6,864 bases of DNA. Origin: CAYUHJ01 sp964444365. Its GTDB lineage: Bacteria; Planctomycetota; Planctomycetia; Gemmatales; Gemmataceae. Location: contig CAYUHJ010000291.1 in NCBI GenBank assembly GCA_964444365.1, forward strand, positions 1 to 6,864, in the 5' to 3' direction. Both the position numbers and the translations under genes were made by a program. Positions 1 to 5,573 of the stretch are shown in pieces. The first letter of the stretch is position 1. Every line of letters begins with the position of its first letter. Below the pieces are notes generated by a model, which worked only from the letters and a program-made list of their open reading frames with translations, was not told the origin of the DNA and searched no databases.

Positions 1-52
1 GGGTGGAGGGAATCCCCCCACCCCCTACCCCTCTCCCCAGCGGGGAGAGGGG
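1..52. repeat. Two adjacent extragenic palindromes (REP-like)
   Basis: Positions 28-38 and 42-52 form a perfect 11-bp inverted repeat (cccctctcccc / ggggagagggg) around a 3-base centre. Just before it, positions 1-11 and 13-23 form a second inverted repeat with one mismatch (gggtggaggga / tccccccaccc). Such GC-rich palindrome pairs between genes are typical of repeated extragenic palindromes, but copy number cannot be judged from one window. The 28-52 hairpin lies 18 bases past the stop of the DUF6263-like gene and could help end its transcript. However, no T-run follows it on the minus strand, so it is not a classic intrinsic terminator. The element may continue beyond the left edge. Confidence 0.55.
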
Positions 53-70
53 AGAAATACGGCTGAGAGC

Positions 71-1033
71 TTACTTCTTTTCGGGGACGAAGGTCTTGTC
101 CCCGATCTGGGTGAGGGTCTTCTGTTCCTGGAAGAGTTCCACCTTCGTCTCGGTGCTCCCGATGACCACGTCGAGAATGCCCTTCATCTTCACGGCGATG
201 TCGGCCTCTTCGACGCGGCTGGTCTTCGGGTTCCAGCGGATCTTGCCCGGCTTCGGCTCGATCGACTCCAGCGTGCCGCCCTTGATGCGGAACAGGAGCC
301 CCTCGGCCGCGTCGGTCGGGGCCTTGTACACGAACTTCGGCTCGACTTCGATCAGGTCCAGGTCCTTCTTCTCGGGGTCCTTGCCCTTGTAGGTGAACTT
401 GAAGGTCCGCTCGTAGGAGCCGATCGGCCCGAGGGTGAGGGTGGACTTCTTCTCCCACGACTCGCCGACGGCGACTTCCTTCGGCGGGGTGATGCCGAGG
501 CTCGGGTCGGTCATCTCGCGGAGGGCTTCGTCCGTGAGGATCTTCTTGAGCAGCGGCTCCATCTGGGCGTTGGCGCTGGCCAGTTTCTTGAGGAGTTCGT
601 CGCGGCCTTCGACCTTCTGGACGGCCATCTTGCCGTTGAACGTGACGGTGAACGAGGCGTCGCGGAGGTTGTTGAAGAAGTCCGCGAGGCCGGGGTTGCC
701 GCCGGCCGGGGCGTTGTCGGTCGAGTCGTAGGTGATCGGGTTGCCGCCGATGTCGACGGTCATCTTCACGCCCTTGATCGTCATCTTGAGGACGATCTTG
801 TCCGCCTCGACGGTCGTCGGCACCCACTCGAAGTAGAACGTCTGCTCGTGCTTCAGGTTGAGGTCCGAGCCGCCCTGGACCTTGACCGTCTGGTTGACGG
901 TGGTGGTCAGCTTCTGGAAGAAGGCCTTGTCTTTTTCGAACTTGGGGATGAAGGTCTGCTTGTCCTGAGCGGCGGACGCGGACACGAGTCCGGCCACCAG
1001 CACAACGGCCAATCCGAGGCGAATTCGCGGCAC
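71..1033 (-). CDS. Secreted DUF6263-like protein
   Basis: A 320-residue protein of unknown function. The start chosen is GTG at 1033-1031, because GGAGGA (1046-1041 on the minus strand) sits 7 bases upstream and translation then opens directly into a signal peptide: a short basic N-terminus (MPRIR), a hydrophobic stretch at about residues 6-17 and a likely cleavage site near SASAAQ. The mature part is hydrophilic, rich in Lys, Thr and Glu, and predicted to be mostly beta. Features that recall the DUF6263 family of Planctomycetes and Bacteroidetes include a segment FTVTFNGKMAVQKVEGRDEL followed by LLKKLA, then an amphipathic helix region, PPKEVAVGESW, and LTLGPIGSYERTF. The family assignment is from memory of the pattern, not a search. 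No catalytic motif is visible. A periplasmic or surface-associated location is inferred. The gene lies 118 bases downstream of the HTH gene on the same strand and may be transcribed separately. A longer form from GTG at 1081 has no comparable ribosome site and would bury the signal peptide. Confidence 0.8.
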   Translation of the reverse strand: MPRIRLGLAVVLVAGLVSASAAQDKQTFIPKFEKDKAFFQKLTTTVNQTVKVQGGSDLNLKHEQTFYFEWVPTTVEADKIVLKMTIKGVKMTVDIGGNPITYDSTDNAPAGGNPGLADFFNNLRDASFTVTFNGKMAVQKVEGRDELLKKLASANAQMEPLLKKILTDEALREMTDPSLGITPPKEVAVGESWEKKSTLTLGPIGSYERTFKFTYKGKDPEKKDLDLIEVEPKFVYKAPTDAAEGLLFRIKGGTLESIEPKPGKIRWNPKTSRVEEADIAVKMKGILDVVIGSTETKVELFQEQKTLTQIGDKTFVPEKK

Positions 1034-1040
1034 GTCACAG

Positions 1041-1046
1041 TCCTCC
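1041..1046 (-). promoter_or_regulatory. Ribosome binding site fixing the GTG start at 1033
   Basis: The minus strand reads GGAGGA here, seven bases before the GTG codon. This match to the anti-Shine-Dalgarno sequence selects the internal GTG over the upstream GTG at 1081 and places the signal peptide at the true N-terminus. Confidence 0.7.
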
Positions 1047-1151
1047 GTCGAAGGGGCGGCCGGCCCCGCGGGTCGTGTCACAACGTCAGGCTGGTTTTCT
1101 ACCCCTTGCCCCGGCCCGGAACAAGGGCTGCCGGAAAAACCGGTGCCGCCG

Positions 1152-1535
1152 TTACTTTCCGTTCGACCCGGCCGCGGCGGGGCCGGTGAACGATTCCATC
1201 CGGCGGCGGAGCTTCTTGTGGGCGTCGCCGGTGCCGCGGGACAGGGTCAGCACGTCGCGGAAGCTGAGGCCGGGGTCCGGGAACGGGAGCTTGGCCAGGG
1301 CGTCGTCGAGGTCGCCGGCGAGCTGGTACTTGTCGCCGTCGCAGGTGATCTCGATGCCGAGCGCCCGGAGCAGCTCCAGGTCGCGGTAGAACCCCCGGAC
1401 GTCGACCTTCAGCCGGGTCAGCAGGGCCTTCCGCGTGCGGGTCGCCTCGGCCGTCAGGGCGAGCAGCCGGTACAGCCGGCACGCCCGCGGGAGGGTGAGG
1501 GTCGGGGCCGGTTCGGGCGCGTGGTGTTTGCTCAT
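1152..1535 (-). CDS. Small winged-HTH protein, WYL-regulator N-terminal half
   Basis: A 127-residue protein resembling the DNA-binding part of WYL-type (DeoR-like) transcription regulators. Residues about 18-42 (RACRLYRLLALTAEATRTRK and on) look like the first helices. Residues 44-61 (VDVRGFYRDLELLRALGI) look like the recognition helix, matching the family pattern of Ser/Thr/Val-xx-R-x-x-x-R-DL-x-x-L. Residues 62-74 (EITCDGDKYQLAG) look like the wing. The section SFRDVLTLSRGTGDAHKKLR (92-111) resembles the linker that precedes the WYL ligand domain in full-length members, but the protein ends there. Full-length WYL regulators are usually about 300 residues or more. Only 118 bases separate the stop from the next gene, so there is no WYL remnant to recover by frameshift. 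ATG at 1535 has AGGAGG four bases upstream, a good ribosome site. The target and signal are unknown. It may bind DNA without an effector or pair with another protein. It is divergent from the M50 protease gene. Confidence 0.75.
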   Translation of the reverse strand: MSKHHAPEPAPTLTLPRACRLYRLLALTAEATRTRKALLTRLKVDVRGFYRDLELLRALGIEITCDGDKYQLAGDLDDALAKLPFPDPGLSFRDVLTLSRGTGDAHKKLRRRMESFTGPAAAGSNGK

Positions 1536-1654
1536 CTCGCCTCCTGCCGGGCGACCCGCGGGGAGCTTGGGCGCTTCCGTGCGAAACGCCCGCGGGACGG
1601 TCCAGAGGTTCGCCGGTCGTCGGGGTCCGTCGCTTCGGCCGGCAGATTGGGCTG

Positions 1655-1683
1655 ATGGTAGATACCGCGCGAAGGGGAATCAA
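1655..1683 (-). promoter_or_regulatory. Candidate promoter for the HTH gene
   Basis: On the minus strand TTGATT (1683-1678) and TACCAT (1660-1655) are separated by exactly 17 bases. Each hexamer matches the sigma-70 consensus at four of six positions. The start of transcription would fall near 1648, leaving a leader of about 110 bases before the ATG at 1535. The region is less GC-rich than its surroundings, which fits a promoter, but the match is modest and planctomycete promoters are poorly defined. Confidence 0.3.
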
Positions 1684-1801
1684 GTTGCTGCCGCCGCGGT
1701 TGGCAGGAATTCACCGCCCGCACCGCCCCGCGCGCACGGTTCCTCGACACCCGGATTTCCGAAAGGGTCGCCGCACCGGACGCGAATAATCTTCTGACGG
1801 G

Positions 1802-1829
1802 CCGCGGCGACCGCCGCGGGCCGGGAGGA
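1802..1829 (+). promoter_or_regulatory. Leader hairpin and ribosome site of the M50 gene
   Basis: Positions 1802-1808 (ccgcggc) and 1813-1819 (gccgcgg) form a perfect 7-bp GC-only stem around the 4-base loop gacc. It ends four bases before the Shine-Dalgarno sequence GGAGGA (1824-1829), which is eight bases from the ATG at 1838. The ribosome site supports the chosen start. The hairpin may stabilise the message end or tune access to the ribosome site, but that is inference, and GC-rich DNA yields such stems by chance. Confidence 0.45.
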
Positions 1830-1837
1830 CTCATCCG

Positions 1838-2665
1838 ATGTTTCAATCACTCAAGATCGGCCGACTGCTCGGCATCGACGTATACCTGCACGGCACCTTT
1901 TGGCTGCTCCCGCTGTTCGTCCTCCTCAGCGGGGCGAGCGGGCCGCACGGGGTGGCCCTGGACCTGGCCGTGCTCTTCGCCGTGTTCGGCTGCGTGGCCC
2001 TGCACGAACTCGGGCACGCCGTCGCCGCCGGGTGGTTCGGCATCCGCACCCGCGACATCACCCTGTCGCCGATCGGCGGCGTCGCCCGGCTGGAGAACGT
2101 GCCCGACAAGCCGTGGCCGGAAATCGTCATCGCCCTCGCCGGGCCGGCCGTGAACGTGGTCATCGCGGCGTTCCTCGGGGGCGCGATGCTGCTCGACGGC
2201 GTGTCCGTCGGGCGGTCGCTGGTCGGCGGGTCGTTCCTGGAAGCGTTCTTCGCCCGGCTGCTGATCGCGAACGTCTTCCTCGTCCTGTTCAACCTGATCC
2301 CCGCGTTCCCGATGGACGGCGGGCGGGTGTTCCGGGCCGGGATGAGCCTGTTCGTCGGCCGCGAGCCGGCGACGGAACTCGCCACGATCCTGGGCTCCGT
2401 GCTGGCGGTCGGCTTCGTGCTCGGCGGGTTCTACCTGATGAACCCGATGCTCGCGCTGATCGGCGTCGCGGTGTTCCTGATGGGCCGGGCGGAACTCGCG
2501 GCGGTGCGGTACCAGGAGGAGCAGAAGCGGCACGCGGCGCGGTGGCGGCACGCCTTCGACTGGGTGGAACCGCGGATCCCGGTGGCCCGGCCGGTCGCCC
2601 GGCCCGTCGGCGGGTGGGAGTGGGACGCCGTCAATCAACGGTGGACGCTGTACCGAAGTGTCTAG
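1838..2665 (+). CDS. M50 (site-2-type) membrane metalloprotease
   Basis: A 275-residue integral membrane zinc protease of the M50/S2P clan (SpoIVFB/rhomboid-unrelated type), expected to cut membrane-embedded substrates within the bilayer. The zinc-binding motif HELGH is at residues 56-60, with Glu57 as the catalytic base. The second motif, FNLIPAFPMDGGR (151-163), supplies the third zinc ligand, Asp160. The conserved AGPAVNVVIA segment (101-110) lies between them. Hydrophobic segments are at roughly 20-33, 40-62, 94-118, 138-156 and 183-215. The N-terminus (FQSLKIGRLLGIDVYLHGTF) is typical of this family. After the last membrane segment comes a soluble tail of about 60 residues with a short Pro-Val-Ala-Arg repeat (248-257) and a Trp-rich end (WEWDAVNQRW). 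No CBS or PDZ domain is present, unlike many relatives. No anti-sigma factor or other obvious substrate gene is adjacent, so the substrate is unknown. ATG at 1838 has GGAGGA eight bases upstream. The gene converges on the feo operon, with only three bases between stop codons. Confidence 0.92.
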   Translation: MFQSLKIGRLLGIDVYLHGTFWLLPLFVLLSGASGPHGVALDLAVLFAVFGCVALHELGHAVAAGWFGIRTRDITLSPIGGVARLENVPDKPWPEIVIALAGPAVNVVIAAFLGGAMLLDGVSVGRSLVGGSFLEAFFARLLIANVFLVLFNLIPAFPMDGGRVFRAGMSLFVGREPATELATILGSVLAVGFVLGGFYLMNPMLALIGVAVFLMGRAELAAVRYQEEQKRHAARWRHAFDWVEPRIPVARPVARPVGGWEWDAVNQRWTLYRSV

Positions 2666-2668
2666 CCG

Positions 2669-2851
2669 TCACACCCGCGGGAGCGAGATCCGTCGCCCCG
2701 CGGGCTCTTCCTGGGGCGCGGCGGAAGAACACTTCCCGCACCCCGAGCCGCAACTGCCTGACGACCCGAACCACGTCCGCCACGTGCCGCGAATCAGGTA
2801 GATGCCGGCGGCCCCCAGGATGACGAGCACGGCGGCGAGTTGACCGTCCAT
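2669..2851 (-). CDS. FeoB-associated Cys-rich membrane protein
   Basis: A 60-residue protein matching the pattern of the FeoB-associated Cys-rich family: a very short N-terminus, one membrane helix (about residues 4-21, QLAAVLVILGAAGIYLIR), then a Cys-rich tail with C34, C38 and C41 in the arrangement CX3CX2C (SCGSGCGKC). It ends in a basic, proline-containing tail. It begins 13 bases after the feoB stop on the same strand and is surely co-transcribed. ATG at 2851 is preferred because GGAG lies seven bases upstream. An in-frame TTG at 2872 would overlap feoB by eight bases and add seven polar residues. The family's role is not established. An accessory or iron-relay function for FeoB, comparable in position to FeoC, is inferred from context. 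The Cys cluster could bind a metal. The stop codon lies three bases from that of the convergent M50 gene. Confidence 0.82.
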   Translation of the reverse strand: MDGQLAAVLVILGAAGIYLIRGTWRTWFGSSGSCGSGCGKCSSAAPQEEPAGRRISLPRV

Positions 2852-2864
2852 TGCGTTGCTCCGC

Positions 2865-5075
2865 TCAGCCAAGCCAATCGACGACCACCCGGCCGACCTG
2901 GAACGTGGCGAACGCGCCGACGTATGCGAGGGTCGTCATGTACGCGAACGTGAACGCCGTCCAGCCCCAACTCTTCGTCTCCCGGCGGATGACCGCGAGC
3001 GTCGACGCACACTGGCAGCACAGGGCGAAGAAGACCATGACGGACAGCGCCACCGGCACGCCGTACTTCCCGCGGACGGGGTCGTCCTTCCACTCTTGCC
3101 GCAACGCGGTGCCGAGTTCGTCGCGTTGCTTGTCGTCGCTGGCGTCGACATCGCCCTGCTCGTAGATGATCCCGAGCGTGCCGACGATGACCTCGCGGGC
3201 GGGGAAGCTCGCGAGCGCCGCCATGCCGAGCTTCCAGTCCCAGCCGAGCGGCGCGAACACGGGTTCCATCGCCTTCCCGGCCCGGCCGAGGTAGCTGTTC
3301 TCCTTCCACTCGGCGCTGAGATGGTTTGCCTGCTGTTTGGCAGCCGCTTGCTCCGGCGATTCTTCCTTCTTCTCCTCTTCCCCCTTCTCCCCCTCTCCCT
3401 GCTCCTTCAGTTCCGCGATGCGGTCCGGGTAGCTGTTGCCGTCCCGGTCGTGCGTCGGGAAATAGAGCAGCGCCCAGACCAGGACCATCGACGCGAGGAT
3501 CAGCGTGCCGGCCCGGCGGACGAACGCCCAGCCCGCGTCGAGCATCCGGCGGAACACCGCGACGAACGACGGCCGCTTGTACAGGGGCAGTTCCATCACG
3601 AACACCGGCGTCTCCCCGCGGAGCAGGGTGCCCCGCAACGCCCACGCCACCAGCGGCGCGACGACGAACCCGATGGCGTACATCCCGAACAGGGCCAGCC
3701 CCGGCACCCACCGCGCGTACCCGTCCGTGAGGAACGCGCCGATCAGCAGCGCGTACACCGGCAGCCGGGCGGAACAACTCATCAGCGGGGCCACGACGAT
3801 CGTCGCGAGGCGGTCCCGGCGGTTCTCGATGGTCCGCGTCGCCATGATGCCGGGGATCGCACACGCGACCGACGACAGCAGCGGAATGAACGACTTGCCG
3901 CTGAGCCCGCACCGGCTCATCAGGCGGTCCATCAGGAAGGCGGCTCTCGCCATGTACCCGCAGTCTTCGAGGACGGCCAGGAACGCGAACAGGATCAGAA
4001 TCTGCGGCAGGAACTTGATGACCCCGCCGACGCCGGTGACGATGCCGTCCTTCAGTAGAGCCCGCAAGGGGCCGGGGCTCATCAGGGCTTCGACCTTGTC
4101 GCCGATGAGGGCGGTGCCGTTGTCGATGAGGTCCATCAGCGGCTCGGCCCCGACGAAGATCGCCTGGAACACGCCGAACATCAGGGCGAAGAAGAAGAGG
4201 GTGCCCCAGACGCGGTGTGTCAGAATCTTGTCGAGCCGGTCCGTCCAGGTCACCTTCCGCTCGACCGGCTTTGCCACGGCCTTCGCGGTGACTTCGCGGA
4301 CCCAGGCGTACCGGGCCTTCGCCTCTCCGGCGGGAATCGGGCAGCCGCCGGCCGTCAGGCGGTCGCGGGCTGCCGCGAGGCGGTCGACCAGCTCGGGGCC
4401 GTACTTGTCCCCGAGCCACTTCTCCGCGTACCCGCCCACGTCGAGCAACAGTCGCCGGGCGAGGAACGGGGGCATGTCGCCGTTCGTCCCCGGCGGAAAG
4501 AGCCCCTCGGCCTCGCGGTACAGGACCGGCGGCAGGTCCGGCCCGCGGGTCGGCACTGTGGCGGTCGCGCTTGCTGCGATTGCGTCTCGCAGCCGGTCGA
4601 GCCCGGCCCCGGTGTTCGCCTGGATCGGCACGACCGCCAGCCCCGTCGCCTTCGCCAGCGCCTCGTAGTCGATGCGGATGCCCTGCCCTTCCGCCACGTC
4701 CGTCATGTTGACGGCGAGCACGACCGGGACGCCGAGTTCCATCAACTGCGTGGTCAGGTAGAGGTGCCGGTCGAGGTTGGAGGCGTCGACGATCGAGACG
4801 ACCACGTCCGGCCGGGGTTCTTCCGGGCGACGGCCGAGCAGCAGGTCGACGGCGACCATCTCGTCCGGGCTTCGCGCGGCGAGACTGTAGGTGCCGGGCA
4901 GGTCGATGAGTTCGATGCGGCGGTCGCCGGCGGTGAAGTGGCCCTTCTTCATCTCGACGGTGACGCCGGGGTAGTTCCCGACGTGCTGCCGGAGGCCGGA
5001 CAGGGCGTTGAAGAGGGTGGACTTGCCGGCGTTGGGGTTGCCGACCAGGGCGACGGTCAGCGGCTTGGCGGACAT
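2865..5075 (-). CDS. feoB: Ferrous iron transporter FeoB
   Basis: A 736-residue inner-membrane Fe(II) uptake protein with a cytosolic G domain fused to a transport domain. The G domain shows G1 GNPNAGKST (12-20), the G2 region NYPGVTVE with Thr39, G3 DLPG (58-61) and G4 NMTD (123-126). A helical spacer domain follows (about 170-270). The membrane part begins near residue 288 and carries the first gate motif DCGYMARAAFLMDR (371-384), CAIPGIMATRT (405-415) and the second gate motif PLMSCSARLPVY (430-441). Later come PAREVIVGTLG (625-635) and a CCQC cluster (686-689). Length is normal for the family. An unusual Glu/Lys-rich stretch (555-575) lies in the loop between membrane segments at about 522-540 and 616-637. 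The start is placed at ATG 5075, which puts G1 at the usual distance from the N-terminus. No Shine-Dalgarno sequence is seen ahead of it (accccaccg precedes the ATG), so coupling to feoA, which ends 19 bases upstream, is likely. It is the second gene of the feo operon. Confidence 0.97.
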   Translation of the reverse strand: MSAKPLTVALVGNPNAGKSTLFNALSGLRQHVGNYPGVTVEMKKGHFTAGDRRIELIDLPGTYSLAARSPDEMVAVDLLLGRRPEEPRPDVVVSIVDASNLDRHLYLTTQLMELGVPVVLAVNMTDVAEGQGIRIDYEALAKATGLAVVPIQANTGAGLDRLRDAIAASATATVPTRGPDLPPVLYREAEGLFPPGTNGDMPPFLARRLLLDVGGYAEKWLGDKYGPELVDRLAAARDRLTAGGCPIPAGEAKARYAWVREVTAKAVAKPVERKVTWTDRLDKILTHRVWGTLFFFALMFGVFQAIFVGAEPLMDLIDNGTALIGDKVEALMSPGPLRALLKDGIVTGVGGVIKFLPQILILFAFLAVLEDCGYMARAAFLMDRLMSRCGLSGKSFIPLLSSVACAIPGIMATRTIENRRDRLATIVVAPLMSCSARLPVYALLIGAFLTDGYARWVPGLALFGMYAIGFVVAPLVAWALRGTLLRGETPVFVMELPLYKRPSFVAVFRRMLDAGWAFVRRAGTLILASMVLVWALLYFPTHDRDGNSYPDRIAELKEQGEGEKGEEEKKEESPEQAAAKQQANHLSAEWKENSYLGRAGKAMEPVFAPLGWDWKLGMAALASFPAREVIVGTLGIIYEQGDVDASDDKQRDELGTALRQEWKDDPVRGKYGVPVALSVMVFFALCCQCASTLAVIRRETKSWGWTAFTFAYMTTLAYVGAFATFQVGRVVVDWLG

Positions 5076-5094
5076 CGGTGGGGTTCGCCCGCGG

Positions 5095-5322
5095 TCACAG
5101 GGATTCGACGCGCACGCCGACGGCTTCGGTCTTGCGAAGGCTGAGGCGGGTGTTGCCGACGCGGATTTCCATCGGGTCGCCGAGCGGCGCGAACGCGATC
5201 ATCTCGACGGGCTCGCCTTCGAGCAGGCCCATCTCGTAGAGCCGCTGCACGAGGGCGGGGTTCCCGGAAACCGTCTCGACGCGGGCCTTCTGGCCGGGGC
5301 GGAGGTGTGCGAGCGTCTTCAT
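5095..5322 (-). CDS. feoA: Ferrous iron transport protein A (FeoA)
   Basis: A 75-residue cytosolic protein of the FeoA family, an SH3-like beta-barrel thought to assist or regulate FeoB. Family features are visible along its length: the N-terminal LRPGQKARVETV, the helix LVQRLYEMGLLEGEPVEM, then APLGDPMEIRVGNTRLSLRK and a final strand AVGVRVESL. The start chosen is ATG at 5322, since this gives the normal family length. The same frame stays open up to 5511, but that extension would run through the promoter and operator-like palindrome and part of the foldback repeat, and it encodes nothing recognisable. No clear Shine-Dalgarno sequence precedes the ATG (gcctgccccg). It is the first gene of the feoA-feoB-Cys-rich operon. 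Confidence 0.95.
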   Translation of the reverse strand: MKTLAHLRPGQKARVETVSGNPALVQRLYEMGLLEGEPVEMIAFAPLGDPMEIRVGNTRLSLRKTEAVGVRVESL

Positions 5323-5357
5323 CGGGGCAGGCACCCGAGGCGGGGAGGAGGGCTTGT

Positions 5358-5378
5358 TGAGACAAAGTCTCAGTGTCA
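5358..5378 (-). promoter_or_regulatory. Operator-like palindrome upstream of feoA (Fur-like candidate)
   Basis: Positions 5358-5372 read TGAGAC-AAA-GTCTCA, a perfect 6-bp inverted repeat with a 3-base centre. A further copy of the half-site, with one change, abuts it at 5373-5378 (GTGTCA beside GTCTCA, the same orientation on the plus strand), so three half-sites lie in a row. The site lies 6 to 20 bases downstream of the proposed -10 box, over the expected transcription start, where a bound repressor would block initiation. The half-site TGAGA and the 15-bp span resemble the 7-1-7 Fur box variant TGAGAATnATTCTCA, but the inner bases differ. A DtxR/MntR-type regulator is the alternative. Assignment to Fur is inference from the feo context. 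Confidence 0.55.
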
Positions 5379-5405
5379 GTTTATCGCCCGGAGCCGCTAA
5401 GTCAA
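5378..5405 (-). promoter_or_regulatory. Candidate feo operon promoter
   Basis: On the minus strand TTGACT (5405-5400, five of six to the -35 consensus) and TAAACT (5383-5378, four of six to the -10 consensus) are separated by 16 bases. Transcription would start near 5371, inside the palindrome described for 5358-5372, giving a leader of about 50 bases before feoA. The low GC of this stretch against its surroundings, and its position with the operator-like site, support the call. Confidence 0.55.
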
Positions 5406-5448
5406 GCGGCGAACCCGTGCGATGGCCACGCCGCGTCGAACGGGGACC

Positions 5449-5548
5449 GTAGGGCGGGTCGAGCCGGCTTTGCGGCGAAGACCCACCGAAGCGGCAACGA
5501 GCGATTGCCACTCCGGTGGGTCTTCGCGAAACGCTTGACCCACCCTAC
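5449..5548. repeat. 100-bp foldback (MITE-like) repeat
   Basis: The outer ends gtagggcgggtc (5449-5460) and gacccaccctac (5537-5548) are inverted copies with one mismatch. The inner arms gcgaagacccaccg (5475-5488) and cggtgggtcttcgc (5514-5527) are a perfect 14-bp inverted repeat. The tip has ggcaa (5493-5497) and ttgcc (5505-5509). The parts between (5461-5474 and 5528-5536) match loosely, with the left arm about five bases longer. The whole unit can fold into one long hairpin. It carries no gene. The trinucleotide acc flanks both ends (5446-5448, 5549-5551), which is too short to prove a target duplication. It lies between the feo promoter and the end of the DUF1501 gene. A non-autonomous mobile or extragenic repeat is likely, but copy number cannot be seen here. 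Confidence 0.65.
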
Positions 5549-5573
5549 ACCGAAGTGCCCTCGTCAAACGAAG

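Larger units (their letters stand above)
1536..1837. other. Divergent intergenic region (302 bases)
   Basis: This stretch separates the minus-strand HTH gene from the plus-strand M50 protease gene and should contain promoters for both. I see a plausible promoter for the HTH gene (1655-1683) and a leader hairpin plus ribosome site for the protease (1802-1829). A weak plus-strand -10-like AATAAT at 1785-1790 has no acceptable -35 partner, so I do not call it. Open frames crossing this stretch have no recognisable protein content. No tRNA or other RNA gene is visible. Confidence 0.7.

Noticed and set aside
1034..1081. Upstream GTG start for the DUF6263-like protein
   Set aside because: The GTG at 1033 has GGAGGA at ideal spacing and begins the signal peptide. 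The extension is polar and would mask it.
1103..1127. cccttg/caaggg hairpin downstream of the HTH gene, and a weak TTGTTC-17-TAGAAA promoter match on the minus strand nearby
   Set aside because: The stem is only six base pairs with a 13-base loop and no T-run, and the promoter hexamers match poorly. Neither is strong enough to call.
1900..2823. A 307-codon open frame on the plus strand overlapping the M50 gene
   Set aside because: It is an Arg/Ala/Gly-rich +1-type shadow of the protease. The protease frame contains both zinc motifs and has the ribosome site.
2856..4058. A 400-codon open frame on the plus strand across feoB
   Set aside because: It is antisense to the strongly supported feoB and its sequence is dominated by Arg, Pro, Glu and His with no domain. 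Long antisense frames are common in high-GC coding DNA.
2794..4419. A 541-codon open frame on the minus strand, out of frame with feoB
   Set aside because: It is an Arg/Gly/Pro-rich alternative-frame shadow of feoB that shows no motifs.
5323..5511. N-terminal extension of FeoA up to 5511
   Set aside because: It would run through the promoter, the operator-like palindrome and half of the foldback repeat, and the encoded residues resemble no FeoA sequence.
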